A stretch of 64,000 nucleotides of DNA from Dyella halodurans. GTDB taxonomy: Bacteria; Pseudomonadota; Gammaproteobacteria; Xanthomonadales; Rhodanobacteraceae. The stretch lies in NCBI RefSeq assembly GCF_026283925.1, contig NZ_JAPDPF010000002.1, positions 310,001-374,000 of the forward strand. Direction: 5' to 3'. A program made the translations under genes and the position numbers. The notes under the pieces were generated by a model. It was not told the DNA's origin and ran no database searches. It saw nothing but the letters and a program-made list of their open reading frames with translations. Shown here in pieces: positions 9,503 through 18,867 of the stretch. How positions within the stretch are numbered: the first letter of the stretch is position 1; every line of letters begins with the position of its first letter.

Positions 9503-11272
9503 TTGCCACATCGGACGACCATTGTGACGAAGGTTTCCCAACCAGGTACCGATACGAACCGGCCGCACCTCTCGCCAGCCATTCTGCGCCTGAACCAGTC
9601 GCTGGCCATCGATGGGTTGCCGCCGTCGCTGGCTGCGCTGGCCACGGGCTACGTTTATGCGGTGTACGCGAATCGTTCCGCCGCACGGGATACCTTGTTC
9701 TGGAAGACCGCGGTCAACTCCTTGCTCATTCCGGTGAATGTGCTGTCCACGCGCTCGGCGCAGGAGATCGCGCAGGCGCTCAAGCAGCACGGCATGGATA
9801 TCGACGAGCCAGGCAGGGTGCACCACCGCGCCAACGTGTGTGCCTTGCGCATGCCCGCCAACCGCGATGGCTGCGAGGTGCTGATCGAGGCGCTGCAGGC
9901 CATGTCCGAGCAATGTGCCGGGCCTGCCACGCAGTTCCTGATCGAGGGCGCAGCGGCCTGCTTCGCCTGGCAGGATCGCGCCACCCTGATCCGCCAGGGC
10001 GCCGCCCTGGCCAGCTGGTGCGCGCGTACCCGCCACAGCGTGCTCCTGGTCATGCTGCCGCCCATGGTGCAGGAAGGTGGTGGTTTCCTGCCGTTGGCCG
10101 ATTTCCAGATCCGTTTCGGTGGCGCGGCGCAGCTGCGCCAGGTGCAGGGCGAATATCGCTGGGAGGTGGCGTTCTGGCGCGACAACCGCGGTGCGCTGGC
10201 GGCCAACGAATCGATACCGCTGCGCTTTTCGCCCACCGATCATCGACTGGTGGCGGTCATCGATGAGACGCAGGAACGCGTCGGCCTGCTGGCGCCGGAC
10301 GAAAACGTGGTGATGGTGTCGCGTGACGCCGTCCTGCATGAGCGATCGGTGCCGCGGGACTGGAAGGTCCTGGCCGATAACGATGCCCTGGTGGTGGCGG
10401 CCACGCATGCGGTCGCCGCCACCGTGATCCTGCATTACGGCATCAAGGAGAACCTGGCCAAGCTGGCCAAGCACGTGAACTTCCTGCGCCGGGAATGCGG
10501 CAAGGCGCTGAAGATCCTCATCCGCGAAGACAACGTCAGCATCCGCTACGAGCTGGTGCTGTCCACCCTGGGTGCCAACGGCATCATTCCGCGCAGCACC
10601 TCGTTCGGGCAGATGGAGGTGATCGTGGAAGGGGTGCAGGGGCAGGTGTTCTCGCGTGCCGTGCCAGACGACTACCGCGCCGCGCTGTCCGCGGCGATGT
10701 CCGATTCCACCAGCGGCTATGTGCCCGCGCAGCGTTTCGTGGCGCTGGTGCGCGAGGCGATGGAGCGCAGCCGTCCCGTCCGCCTGCCGAACGTGTTGCT
10801 GCAATTGATGCTGGAGTCGGACGTGGCCGCCATCGACGCGATCAAAGCCTGCAGGATGCGTCGCGCCGGCGACCTGTGCACGGCCAGCGGCGACAGCGTG
10901 TATGTGTTCTTGTTCGCCTGTCACGTCGATGATGCCGGCAAGGCCGTCGCCAACGTGTTTGAGCGGCCGCTGCCGGAACTGTTCCGCGGTGAATTGCGCG
11001 CTGGCGATCGCGACTCGATTCTCAGCGAGCTGGATACGCTGGAGAACGATATCGCTGAACTGCCGCCACCGGATTATTCGAGCCTGCTGGAGCCGATGCC
11101 GACCAGTGCGGCGCCGGCGGGCGACGCCGCCACCCACGACGAGCCGCCGGCGCCGTCACCCGCAAGCCTGCCGCTGTGGAGCATGGCCGACATGGCCAGC
11201 AGGGAATCGGCCGGCGCCGTCGCCGTATCGCCACCGCGCGTCGCCGCGCTGCCGTTCAAGCTCCCGGGTTAG
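9503..11272 (+). CDS. bcsE: BcsE, cytosolic c-di-GMP-binding cellulose regulator (GIL domain)
   Basis: BcsE is a cytoplasmic c-di-GMP receptor that stimulates cellulose synthesis with BcsF and BcsG. The N-terminal half resembles an inactive ATPase or receiver-like region, and the C-terminal part contains the GIL domain with an RxGD I-site-like motif (R454-D457, counted from the TTG). The first in-frame start is TTG 9503. GTG 9524 is an alternative eight codons in, and neither has a strong Shine-Dalgarno. The last ~70 residues are a Pro/Ala-rich tail. The position between bcsC and bcsF supports the name. Confidence 0.88.
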   Translation: MPHRTTIVTKVSQPGTDTNRPHLSPAILRLNQSLAIDGLPPSLAALATGYVYAVYANRSAARDTLFWKTAVNSLLIPVNVLSTRSAQEIAQALKQHGMDIDEPGRVHHRANVCALRMPANRDGCEVLIEALQAMSEQCAGPATQFLIEGAAACFAWQDRATLIRQGAALASWCARTRHSVLLVMLPPMVQEGGGFLPLADFQIRFGGAAQLRQVQGEYRWEVAFWRDNRGALAANESIPLRFSPTDHRLVAVIDETQERVGLLAPDENVVMVSRDAVLHERSVPRDWKVLADNDALVVAATHAVAATVILHYGIKENLAKLAKHVNFLRRECGKALKILIREDNVSIRYELVLSTLGANGIIPRSTSFGQMEVIVEGVQGQVFSRAVPDDYRAALSAAMSDSTSGYVPAQRFVALVREAMERSRPVRLPNVLLQLMLESDVAAIDAIKACRMRRAGDLCTASGDSVYVFLFACHVDDAGKAVANVFERPLPELFRGELRAGDRDSILSELDTLENDIAELPPPDYSSLLEPMPTSAAPAGDAATHDEPPAPSPASLPLWSMADMASRESAGAVAVSPPRVAALPFKLPG

Positions 11273-11279
11273 CAGCGCC

Positions 11280-11483
11280 ATGAGCCTCTTTCTCGACTCT
11301 TTCGTGTGGGGACTGCTGCTGGCTGCGCCGCTGTGGTGGCTGGCTTGGCGGCTGCACCTGGCGTACTGGGTGCCGCGCCTGCTGTCCTTGCTGCGTCGTC
11401 GCTCGGTGCGTTTGCCGGCACAGTTGCAGCCGCTGGTTTTGCTGGGCAAGCGGCAGCAGGATCGCGAGGGAAGGCGCGCATGA
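11280..11483 (+). CDS. bcsF: BcsF, small membrane protein of the cellulose system
   Basis: A 67-residue protein with one hydrophobic segment at about residues 8-32 (FVWGLLLAAPLWWLAW) and a basic C-terminus. BcsF is a ~63-residue inner-membrane peptide that recruits BcsE to the membrane. Identification rests on size, topology and position directly after bcsE (7 bp gap). Its stop overlaps the bcsQ start as ATGA, which indicates translational coupling. The primary sequence alone would be too short for a firm call. Confidence 0.78.
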   Translation: MSLFLDSFVWGLLLAAPLWWLAWRLHLAYWVPRLLSLLRRRSVRLPAQLQPLVLLGKRQQDREGRRA

Positions 11484-12286
11484 AGACCATCGCGATCATT
11501 TCCTCGGTAGGCGGGGCGGGCCGCACCACGCTGACCGCCATGCTGGCCGGCCTGTTGAAGGCGCGCGAGCACGCCGTGCTCGCGGTGGAGTGCGATCCCG
11601 CCAACGTGTTGGCGACGTATTGCGGCTTGCATGAGCCGGCCCGGCACGGAGTGGCCTCGTATGCGTCGACAGCTGCCGACACCGTGGGCCAGGCTGCCCT
11701 GGAGGGCGATGACGGCGTGTTGTGGTTGCCCTGGGGCAGTGCAGGCGGCGATCACGGCGAACCCGACGTCGAGCGGGACCAGCACATGGCAACGGTCCTG
11801 CAGGCGCAACCTTCATGGTTGCGCGGCCTGCTTGGCCGTGTGGACCTGCCCACCTCCGGCGTGGCCCTGGTCGATGCTGCGACGTGGCCGTCCGTGCATG
11901 CCGCGCAGGCGATCGACGCCGCCGACCTGGTGCTGGTGGTGGTGCCCCCGCGACCACTGGCCTGCGCCACGCTGCCGCGCCTGCGTGCCGAGCTGAAGCG
12001 GCTGGGCAAGCCGGGCCTGTATGTCGCCAATGCGGTGTCGCCGGCAGCCCAGCTGCATATCGACATCCTGGCGATGTTGCGCCATGCGCTCGGGGCGGAG
12101 CTGTCTGCGTATCGCATCCATGCGGATGCCGGTATTCCCGAGGCGCTGGCACGCAACCAGAATTTTCATCTCAGCGCGCCGCATTCGCAGGCCGCGCACG
12201 ACCTGCAGGGCCTGGCGTCGTGGCTGTCGTCCTGGGCCAAGCGAGCGGCGAATTCACACGCTCATGCCTCTGGAGTAGCGCCATGA
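11480..12286 (+). CDS. bcsQ: BcsQ, MinD/ParA-like ATPase homologue of the cellulose complex
   Basis: SIMIBI-class protein of 268 residues. In E. coli BcsQ, with BcsR, is essential for assembly and polar placement of the synthase. The P-loop is SVGGAGRTT (residues 9-17). The usual Walker A lysine is Arg15 and the upstream signature lysine is missing. Several BcsQ proteins carry such a degenerate loop, so this is not a defect by itself. Further MinD-like strands include VLAVECDPAN and VLVVVPP. I chose ATG 11480 because it overlaps bcsF by 4 bp and starts the first beta-strand (MKTIAIIS). It also overlaps the bcsA start by 4 bp. Confidence 0.92.
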   Translation: MKTIAIISSVGGAGRTTLTAMLAGLLKAREHAVLAVECDPANVLATYCGLHEPARHGVASYASTAADTVGQAALEGDDGVLWLPWGSAGGDHGEPDVERDQHMATVLQAQPSWLRGLLGRVDLPTSGVALVDAATWPSVHAAQAIDAADLVLVVVPPRPLACATLPRLRAELKRLGKPGLYVANAVSPAAQLHIDILAMLRHALGAELSAYRIHADAGIPEALARNQNFHLSAPHSQAAHDLQGLASWLSSWAKRAANSHAHASGVAP

Positions 12287-14850
12287 GCGGCGCGGCATCC
12301 GTGTCTGCGATGGCGCGCATCAAGGCGACGCTGGCACACCAGCTCGGCGTCGACGCGGATGGCAGTCGTCGCCTGTGGCTGCTGCGGCTGTTGTTCAGGC
12401 CGCCGCGATCCGGTCAGCCGGACTGGGCCATGCAATGGAGCGACACGCTGGCGCAACACCTGCACGAGGAGTTGCACATCGGCGCAGGGGAGGGCGCCGG
12501 CGTGTGGATGAAGCGCCTGTTCTTTCGGCCGCTACGGCGTCGCGTGCACCTCGCCGCCAGCTTGCATCATGCACGCCATCATCGTGGCCAGCAGCGTCGG
12601 TCCATGTTGGCGGGGCGCATCAGCCGTTGGCTCGCCCCGGCCTATGGCGCCGTGGGTCGCGCAACGCACGCGGTGTCCGAGCGATTGCCCAGCGTGCCCT
12701 GGCAAAAAGTAAGCGAGCGTATCGACGAATGGTCGTTCAAGCTCGATCGTGTGCCGTATGTCAGGCCGGTGGTCCTACTGCTGGCGCTGGCCGCGGCGCT
12801 GGCGTTCTGGACCACGCCGGTACCGCTGGCCGCGCAGTTCCGGCTGTTCGTCCTGGTCTGCCTGGTGATGGTGGTGGTGCGGCATATACCGGGGCGCTGG
12901 CCGACCATGCTGATGGTGTCGCTGTCGATCCTGATGGCGGGGCGCTACATCTGGTGGCGAACCACCGAAACCCTGCGTTTTTCAAGCGCGGTTGAAACGG
13001 TGTTCGGCTATATCCTGTACTCGGCGGAATTCTATACCTGGATCGTGCTGTTCCTCGGCTATGCCCAGACGGCGTGGCCGCTGCATCGAAAACCCATGCC
13101 GCTGCCCGAGGACAGGGACAGCTGGCCGACGGTGGACGTCTATATTCCCACCTATAACGAGCCGCTGAGCGTGGTCAGTCCGGCCGTGCTGGCGGCCAAG
13201 AGCATGGACTGGCCACGGGAGAAGCTGCGCGTCTATGTGCTGGACGACGGCAGTCGCGAGGAATTCCAGCGCTTCGCGGCCGAGGTCGGCGTGGGTTACC
13301 TCACCCGCGAGGAGCACCACTTCGCCAAGGCCGGCAATATCAATCATGCGCTGGGGCTGACTAGTGGCGAGTACATCGCCATCTTCGACTGCGACCATAT
13401 CCCGACGCGCTCGTTCCTGCAGACCACCATGGGCGAGTTCCTGGCCGACCCGAAGTGCGCGCTGGTGCAGACCCCGCACCATTTCTTCTCGCCCGATCCG
13501 TTCGAGCGCAACTACGACACGTTCATGCGCGTGCCCAGCGAGGGCAGTCTGTTCTACGGGCTCATCCAGGACGGCAACGACTTCTGGAACGCCACCTTCT
13601 TCTGTGGCTCGTGCGCGGTGATCAAGCGCGCGCCGCTGCTGGAGGTGGGCGGCATTGCCGTGGAGACGGTGACCGAGGACGCGCACACGGCGCTGAAAAT
13701 GCATCGTCGCGGCTATCGCAGCGCCTACCTGCGCATCGTGCAGGCAGCGGGACTTGCGACGGAGAGCCTGTCGGGACTGGTCGGCCAGCGTATCCGCTGG
13801 GCCCGTGGCATGGCGCAGATCTTCCGGGTGGACAACCCGTGGATCGGCAAAGGGCTGAGCTTTTTCCAGCGTGTTTGCTACAGCAACGCCATGCTGCATT
13901 TCTTCTATGGTTTCCCGCGCCTGATCTTCCTGGTGATGCCGTGCGCGTACCTGTTCTTCGGCCTGCACGTGTTCAATGCGGACGCCGTATCGGTGATGGC
14001 GTATGTGTTGCCTTATCTGTATGTCGCGGGGCTGGCCAATTCGCGCATCCAGGGCCAGTACCGTCATTCGTTCTGGGCCGAGGTGTATGAGTCGGTGCTT
14101 GCCTGGTACACGGTGATGCCAACGACCGTTGCCTTCATCAATCCCAAGAAGGGCAAGTTCAACGTCACCGCCAAGGGCGGGCTGATCGAAGAGGCGTACC
14201 TCGATTGGAGTACCTCCAAGCCATACATGTGGTTGCTTGCGCTGAACCTGGCGGGCCTGGTCGCTGGCGTGGTGCGCATCTTTACCGTGCAGAGGGACGA
14301 GCCCGTCACGGTATTGATGAACATGGTGTGGGGCCTGTTCAACGTGGCCATGCTCGGCGCCGCCGTCGGCGTGGCCAAGGAGGCAAAGCAGGTTCGGGTC
14401 GCGCACCACGTGCCGCTGCGGGTGCCGGCCACCCTGATCCTGCCGGACGGCAAGACGATTGCCTGCCACACCGAGAATTACTCCACGGGCGGTCTGGGCA
14501 TCGTGCTACCCGAGCCGCTGGGACTGAAACGCGGCGAGACGCTCGGCGTGGCCTTGCAGAGAGGCTCCATGGAGTACTACTTCCGCGCCGTGGTGGCACG
14601 CAATACCGAAATGCATCTGGGCCTCAAGTTCGAGGACTGGTCGTACGAGAAGGAGCTGCAACTCGTGCAGTGCACGTTTGGCCGCGCCGATGCGTGGGTG
14701 CGCTGGGATGAGCAATTCGTACGGGATGCACCGCTGCACAGTTTTATCGAGGTAATCGAGATGGGTTACCAGGGTGTGCTGCGCCTGTTCGACGCCGCCC
14801 TGGATGCGATCGAGACCACCGTGTTGCGCCGCCCGCGCCAGCCAGGATGA
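12283..14850 (+). CDS. bcsA: BcsA, catalytic subunit of c-di-GMP-activated cellulose synthase
   Basis: Processive GT2 glucosyltransferase that polymerises UDP-glucose and translocates the chain across the inner membrane. The 855-residue protein has N-terminal basic and amphipathic helices, about eight membrane segments and a cytosolic GT domain. Catalytic signatures are DD 321-322, DCD 369-371, TED 464-466 and QRIRW 502-506, with a gating-loop FNVTAK after the later membrane segments. The C-terminal PilZ domain has N732-x-S-x-x-G, but the RxxxR motif reads R705-V-A-H-H709, so its second arginine is a histidine. The start at ATG 12283 overlaps bcsQ by 4 bp. Confidence 0.97.
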   Translation: MSGAASVSAMARIKATLAHQLGVDADGSRRLWLLRLLFRPPRSGQPDWAMQWSDTLAQHLHEELHIGAGEGAGVWMKRLFFRPLRRRVHLAASLHHARHHRGQQRRSMLAGRISRWLAPAYGAVGRATHAVSERLPSVPWQKVSERIDEWSFKLDRVPYVRPVVLLLALAAALAFWTTPVPLAAQFRLFVLVCLVMVVVRHIPGRWPTMLMVSLSILMAGRYIWWRTTETLRFSSAVETVFGYILYSAEFYTWIVLFLGYAQTAWPLHRKPMPLPEDRDSWPTVDVYIPTYNEPLSVVSPAVLAAKSMDWPREKLRVYVLDDGSREEFQRFAAEVGVGYLTREEHHFAKAGNINHALGLTSGEYIAIFDCDHIPTRSFLQTTMGEFLADPKCALVQTPHHFFSPDPFERNYDTFMRVPSEGSLFYGLIQDGNDFWNATFFCGSCAVIKRAPLLEVGGIAVETVTEDAHTALKMHRRGYRSAYLRIVQAAGLATESLSGLVGQRIRWARGMAQIFRVDNPWIGKGLSFFQRVCYSNAMLHFFYGFPRLIFLVMPCAYLFFGLHVFNADAVSVMAYVLPYLYVAGLANSRIQGQYRHSFWAEVYESVLAWYTVMPTTVAFINPKKGKFNVTAKGGLIEEAYLDWSTSKPYMWLLALNLAGLVAGVVRIFTVQRDEPVTVLMNMVWGLFNVAMLGAAVGVAKEAKQVRVAHHVPLRVPATLILPDGKTIACHTENYSTGGLGIVLPEPLGLKRGETLGVALQRGSMEYYFRAVVARNTEMHLGLKFEDWSYEKELQLVQCTFGRADAWVRWDEQFVRDAPLHSFIEVIEMGYQGVLRLFDAALDAIETTVLRRPRQPG

Positions 14851-14861
14851 CGGGATAGCCC

Positions 14862-16445
14862 ATGGAATTCTGGAATCTCTACTTCATCGCCAAGTTCTAC
14901 CTGGCATCGGTGGGCAAGCTCAGGCCGTTGTGGTGGCTCAACCTGCTGTTCGCACTCGCCTTGATCGTTCCGCTGCGGCAGCGCTGGCAGCGTGTACTGC
15001 GCCTGGTGCTCGCCCTGCTGGCAGGCGCGGCACTGGCGTACCGCGAGTCGGACCTGCCGCCGTTCGGGTATGTGTTGCGCCAGATACCCGCACTCGCAGC
15101 CTTTTCGCCAGCCTATATGATGGAGCTGGCACAACGCATCTTCACGCCGGCCATGGTCTATGTGCCGATTGCGGCGGTGGTGGCCTATGTCGTGATCAAC
15201 CGCTGGGTGCGGGTCACCACGTTCGTGCTGCTTGCCCTGGTCCTGTTTCCGCTGTTGGAAGGTGTCGGGGCGCTAGCCGCGAAGGTCGCTGCACCCTCCG
15301 GCTACACCAATGGCGCTGCTGCGAATACCCCGGCGGCCGAGGCCGGTGCCAATGCCACCACCGGCAGCTACGACGAGCAGCTCGCTGCGTTCCGCCGGGG
15401 TGAGGCAAATCGGCGCGTTTCGTTCTTTCCCATGAGCGCCGACCCGGCCGTGCAGTTCGACATCATCGTCATCCATATCTGTTCGCTGTCCTGGGATGAC
15501 CTGGACGCCGTCAACATGAGCGACAATCCGTTGCTCGGCCGTTTCGACTACCTCTTCAAGAACTTCAGCAGTGCGGCAAGCTACAGCGGCCCGGCCGCGA
15601 TCCGTGTGCTGCGCGCCTCCTGCGGACAGCAGGCCCATGCGGATCTGTACAGCCCGGCGCCCCAGGGTTGCCAGATCTTCGCCGACTTGGCGGCTGCCGG
15701 CTACGACGTCCAGTTCATGATGAATCACGATGGCCACTTCGACGATTTCCGCGGCACCGTCCAGCGCGAGATCGGGATCGCCGGCCTGCAGGCACAATCG
15801 ACCGCAGGCTTGCCGGTGGTGATGAAGGAGTTCGATGGCTCGCCGCTGGCGGGCGATTACGACGCCCTGGCCAGGTGGTACCAGGGCCGCGTCGACCGGG
15901 GTGGTGGTCCGGTGGCCTTGTACTACAACACAGTGACCTTGCATGACGGCAACCGCCTGCCCAACAGCAATCTGACCAGCCAGCAATCCTTCCCGATACG
16001 TCTGAAGAATCTGCTCGGTGATGTCGATCGACTGATCGATCTCATCGGCCGCTCCGGGCGCAAGGCCGTGCTGGTGTTCGTGCCCGAGCACGGCGCGGCC
16101 TTCCGCGGCGATGCCGGGCAGATCTCCGGATTGCGCGATATACCGACGCCACGCATCATCCATGTACCGGTTGGCGTCAAGTTGATCGGGTTGCCGACGG
16201 CCGCGCAGAAGCAGGGGCCTCCCGTGGTCATCGATACGCCTACCAGCTACCTCGCGCTGGCGCAGCTGATTTCCGGACTGGTGGCCAATAGTCCGTTCCG
16301 CGCGGGTGCGCCGCCCTTGCAGCAATACGCCACGGACTTGCCGCAGACGCGCATGGTGGGCGAGAACGAAAAGACGGTGACCTTGAGTACAGCCAATGGT
16401 TATGTGATCCACACGCCGGAGGGCGTCTGGATGGAGGGCAAGTGA
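14862..16445 (+). CDS. bcsG: BcsG, cellulose phosphoethanolamine transferase
   Basis: Inner-membrane enzyme that transfers phosphoethanolamine from phosphatidylethanolamine onto glucose units of the nascent glucan. The 527-residue protein has about five N-terminal membrane segments (residues 20-140) and a periplasmic alkaline-phosphatase-fold domain. The nucleophile Ser242 lies in SYSGPAAIR. Cys207 precedes it by 35 residues, the same spacing as Cys243 and Ser278 in E. coli BcsG. A TLHDGN and a PEHGAA segment supply the metal ligands. This predicts pEtN-modified cellulose. The bcsR start overlaps its stop codon. Confidence 0.94.
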   Translation: MEFWNLYFIAKFYLASVGKLRPLWWLNLLFALALIVPLRQRWQRVLRLVLALLAGAALAYRESDLPPFGYVLRQIPALAAFSPAYMMELAQRIFTPAMVYVPIAAVVAYVVINRWVRVTTFVLLALVLFPLLEGVGALAAKVAAPSGYTNGAAANTPAAEAGANATTGSYDEQLAAFRRGEANRRVSFFPMSADPAVQFDIIVIHICSLSWDDLDAVNMSDNPLLGRFDYLFKNFSSAASYSGPAAIRVLRASCGQQAHADLYSPAPQGCQIFADLAAAGYDVQFMMNHDGHFDDFRGTVQREIGIAGLQAQSTAGLPVVMKEFDGSPLAGDYDALARWYQGRVDRGGGPVALYYNTVTLHDGNRLPNSNLTSQQSFPIRLKNLLGDVDRLIDLIGRSGRKAVLVFVPEHGAAFRGDAGQISGLRDIPTPRIIHVPVGVKLIGLPTAAQKQGPPVVIDTPTSYLALAQLISGLVANSPFRAGAPPLQQYATDLPQTRMVGENEKTVTLSTANGYVIHTPEGVWMEGK

Positions 16446-16639
16446 TGGCCGATCCGCATGACGAACACCTGAAGCTGATCCCGGACGACATCGAAGCCTT
16501 TGCGGGCCATATCGAAGGCATCGATCCGTCGCGTTACTACGACAGTCAGGAGCAGGATGTCTGGCTCGCCGCCACGCGGCGCTGGCCCTTGCTGGCTGCG
16601 GTCTTCCAAGCCAATGGCGGTGGCGACGGGCATCGATGA
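16445..16639 (+). CDS. bcsR: BcsR (YhjR-like), small regulator of cellulose synthase assembly
   Basis: A 64-residue protein whose C-terminal half (YYDSQEQDVWLAATRRWPLL) fits the YhjR/BcsR pattern, including the conserved RWPLL. BcsR forms a complex with BcsQ and stabilises the synthase. The ATG at 16445 overlaps the bcsG stop (TGATG), and GTG 16442 is an in-frame alternative. In E. coli bcsR leads the operon next to bcsQ. Here it is the last gene, far from bcsQ. Confidence 0.85.
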   Translation: MADPHDEHLKLIPDDIEAFAGHIEGIDPSRYYDSQEQDVWLAATRRWPLLAAVFQANGGGDGHR

Positions 16640-16682
16640 GCAAGGCTCGTCTGCGAGGACCAGCCGCGGCCGTGATGGTGCA

Positions 16683-18440
16683 TCAGGTCTCGTCGTCGGC
16701 CTCGATGCGATCGCGACCATGCTCCTTGGCGCGGTAGAGCAGGGCGTCAGCTCGCCGGAGCAGCGCTTCAAGTTCAGGCGCATTGGCTCGCCGTTCGATC
16801 GCAATGCCAAAGCTGGCCGTCATGCCGAACTCGGCGCCATCGACAGCCGAGACGGTTTCCTGATGAAGTCGCCCTCGCAGCCGCTCGGCCAGTTCGCGGG
16901 CCTGGGCGGGGCTCTCGACGCCAAGCAGGATCGCAAATTCCTCGCCGCCGACGCGCGCCAGCAGGTCGTCTGCACGCAAGGTATCACGGCAGAGCGCGGA
17001 CAGCGTCACCAGGGCGCGGTCGCCGGTCTCATGGCCGTAGGTGTCATTGATCTGCTTGAAGTGGTCGATATCGAGCATCACCAGCGCCACGTACGGCGCG
17101 GCCTGCCGCTGGTCCTTCAACATGGCCGTAGCCTTGTCGCTGAAGGCCCGACGGTTGAGCAGGCCGGTCAGTGCGTCCGTCTCGGCCATGGTCCGAAGTT
17201 CACCGATCAGGCGCTTGCGCTCTCTTTCGAGGCGGAGCCGTTCGACGCTATTTTGTTTGAGGACGCCCACGGCACCAAACAAATCCTTCACCTCGCCCCG
17301 GTAGCCGGAGCGGGGAACGGATATGGCGAGGTCGCCGGAGGCGATGGCCAGCACCAGCCTTCTGGCTTCCACAAACGGCCGTACGATTTTCTCGCGGAAT
17401 CGCCAAGCCATTAGCAGGACGATGCCAGTGAGCGCTAAGGCGAGCAGGCCTGCGCCAGCCAGCAAGATGGCGTGCGTGTGCAAGCTAGTGCGAATGGTGG
17501 CTTCTGCCAGAGCCAGGGTGTCATCGCGGAAGCGGTCGATGGCGGTCAGCAGGGGTGTGTAGTAATCGCCAAATTGGATCACCGAAATGCCCGCCCCGCC
17601 AGGCGTGGCCATCGACAATCGCAAGCTGTCGATATAGGTGAGCCCGTTTTTGAAGTAACGTTGATTGATATTGGAATAGTCCGCCTGCAGCGAGCTCGGT
17701 AAGCCATGGATACTTGGGCCGATCAGTGCCCTTAGCTGATCGATCTTGCCGAGTGTCCATGCGATGTCGAGGGCCTCACGCTCGGTAAGGGGGCGGTGGG
17801 CCACCAGCGCCGGTATGAACCGCGATGCGACCAGCCCGGCATGTTCGCGCAGGAGTGCCGCCAACCGCACGGTCATCAAGTAGCTCTGTACATCCGCGTT
17901 CTCTCTGATAACGCCAGTCGCACTTTCGTCGGCGATGGAAGAAAGCATCGGTATTGCATCCACCAGGTGGCCGAACGCGAGCAGGATGTCGGTGACGTCG
18001 CCATGGCCGCGGTCGACCCGGAAGCTCGCGTCCAGCTCACGCCGTGCGTTGGTCAGGGTCGCGCGCACGCGGTCGTATTGCGCAAGCAAGGGTGCGCAGG
18101 TTCGGCACCTGGGGTTGCGCAGGGCGCGGCCCAGTTCATCCAGTTGCATGTCGGTGCCCTGGCGTGCGCGTTCCAGTGCTGCGATTTGCAAGTCGTCAGG
18201 CGGTGCGCCCCCTCCCAGAATCGCAAAGGTCGGCTGGCGTTCGGCGGAGAGCCTGGCCATGGTGCGCAGTGCTGCCTGCAGCACCGCAAACTCTCTTTTC
18301 GCCTCGGCAGCGTCTCGATAGCCCAGCCATTGCTCGACAAACAACATGAGCACCAGCGATACCACCACGGCATAGATGACAATGACGATGTGGCGAAATC
18401 GACGATTGACCGAATCGCTGGCTGGCGCCCTGTCAGGCAT
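16683..18440 (-). CDS. Membrane diguanylate cyclase (sensor-HAMP-like-GGDEF)
   Basis: A 585-residue protein with an N-terminal membrane segment (about 15-37), a helical periplasmic sensor region, a second membrane segment (about 315-340), a HAMP-like linker and a GGDEF domain. The active site is GGEEF at 498-502, with an intact inhibitory I-site R489-A-D-D492 at the standard spacing, so it should synthesise c-di-GMP and be product-inhibited. The periplasmic part holds a pair of cysteines (CRTC). It converges on the bcs operon with a 43-bp gap. That proximity makes it a candidate local c-di-GMP source for BcsA and BcsE (inference). Confidence 0.93.
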   Translation of the reverse strand: MPDRAPASDSVNRRFRHIVIVIYAVVVSLVLMLFVEQWLGYRDAAEAKREFAVLQAALRTMARLSAERQPTFAILGGGAPPDDLQIAALERARQGTDMQLDELGRALRNPRCRTCAPLLAQYDRVRATLTNARRELDASFRVDRGHGDVTDILLAFGHLVDAIPMLSSIADESATGVIRENADVQSYLMTVRLAALLREHAGLVASRFIPALVAHRPLTEREALDIAWTLGKIDQLRALIGPSIHGLPSSLQADYSNINQRYFKNGLTYIDSLRLSMATPGGAGISVIQFGDYYTPLLTAIDRFRDDTLALAEATIRTSLHTHAILLAGAGLLALALTGIVLLMAWRFREKIVRPFVEARRLVLAIASGDLAISVPRSGYRGEVKDLFGAVGVLKQNSVERLRLERERKRLIGELRTMAETDALTGLLNRRAFSDKATAMLKDQRQAAPYVALVMLDIDHFKQINDTYGHETGDRALVTLSALCRDTLRADDLLARVGGEEFAILLGVESPAQARELAERLRGRLHQETVSAVDGAEFGMTASFGIAIERRANAPELEALLRRADALLYRAKEHGRDRIEADDET

Positions 18441-18867
18441 GACGGCGGTGGCCCTCGCTAAGTCCTGCTTTTGGTGGCGCCGCTACCAGGGCTGACCAGG
18501 CAGCGGGATTGTTGAACAAGCGCGCACAAGCATCCTCACGATCCCCAGCGACTTTCCATGCCAACCTGGGGCGATGTAGTTCCGCCTCCGGTGCAACCCT
18601 AAATGTGAGGATGTGAAGCCGCCAAGAAGCGCCTCGGTGCCAGCGGCGCCGAATAGGGCCGGCCCCTCTGGGTCTGTAGATCTACCGCTGATCGCGGTCG
18701 TCGAGGGAACGCATCCCGACTAAGGACTTCCCCGCGTGGACAGGCCCTGGCTCAGGCCCAAGGTCGCCATCCGTCGTCGCAATGCTTTATGCCGTGATGG
18801 GGCGCCGGGCAATCCTTTCTGCCGCAGTCGGTCGGGGCGCGACCAAGTGGGGGCCGAGCAGATGCCC
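18441..18867. other. Intergenic region without a recognised gene
   Basis: About 430 bp between the promoter side of the diguanylate cyclase gene and the 3' end of the YcaC-like hydrolase gene. It should hold the cyclase promoter. I see no convincing gene, repeat or terminator in it. Confidence 0.4.

Noticed and set aside
9380-11137. Long antisense frames across the cellulose genes (for example 585 codons opposite bcsE, 657 opposite bcsB/bcsZ)
   Set aside because: They mirror real genes with strong family matches, have no recognisable domains, and are expected in GC-rich DNA with biased third codon positions.
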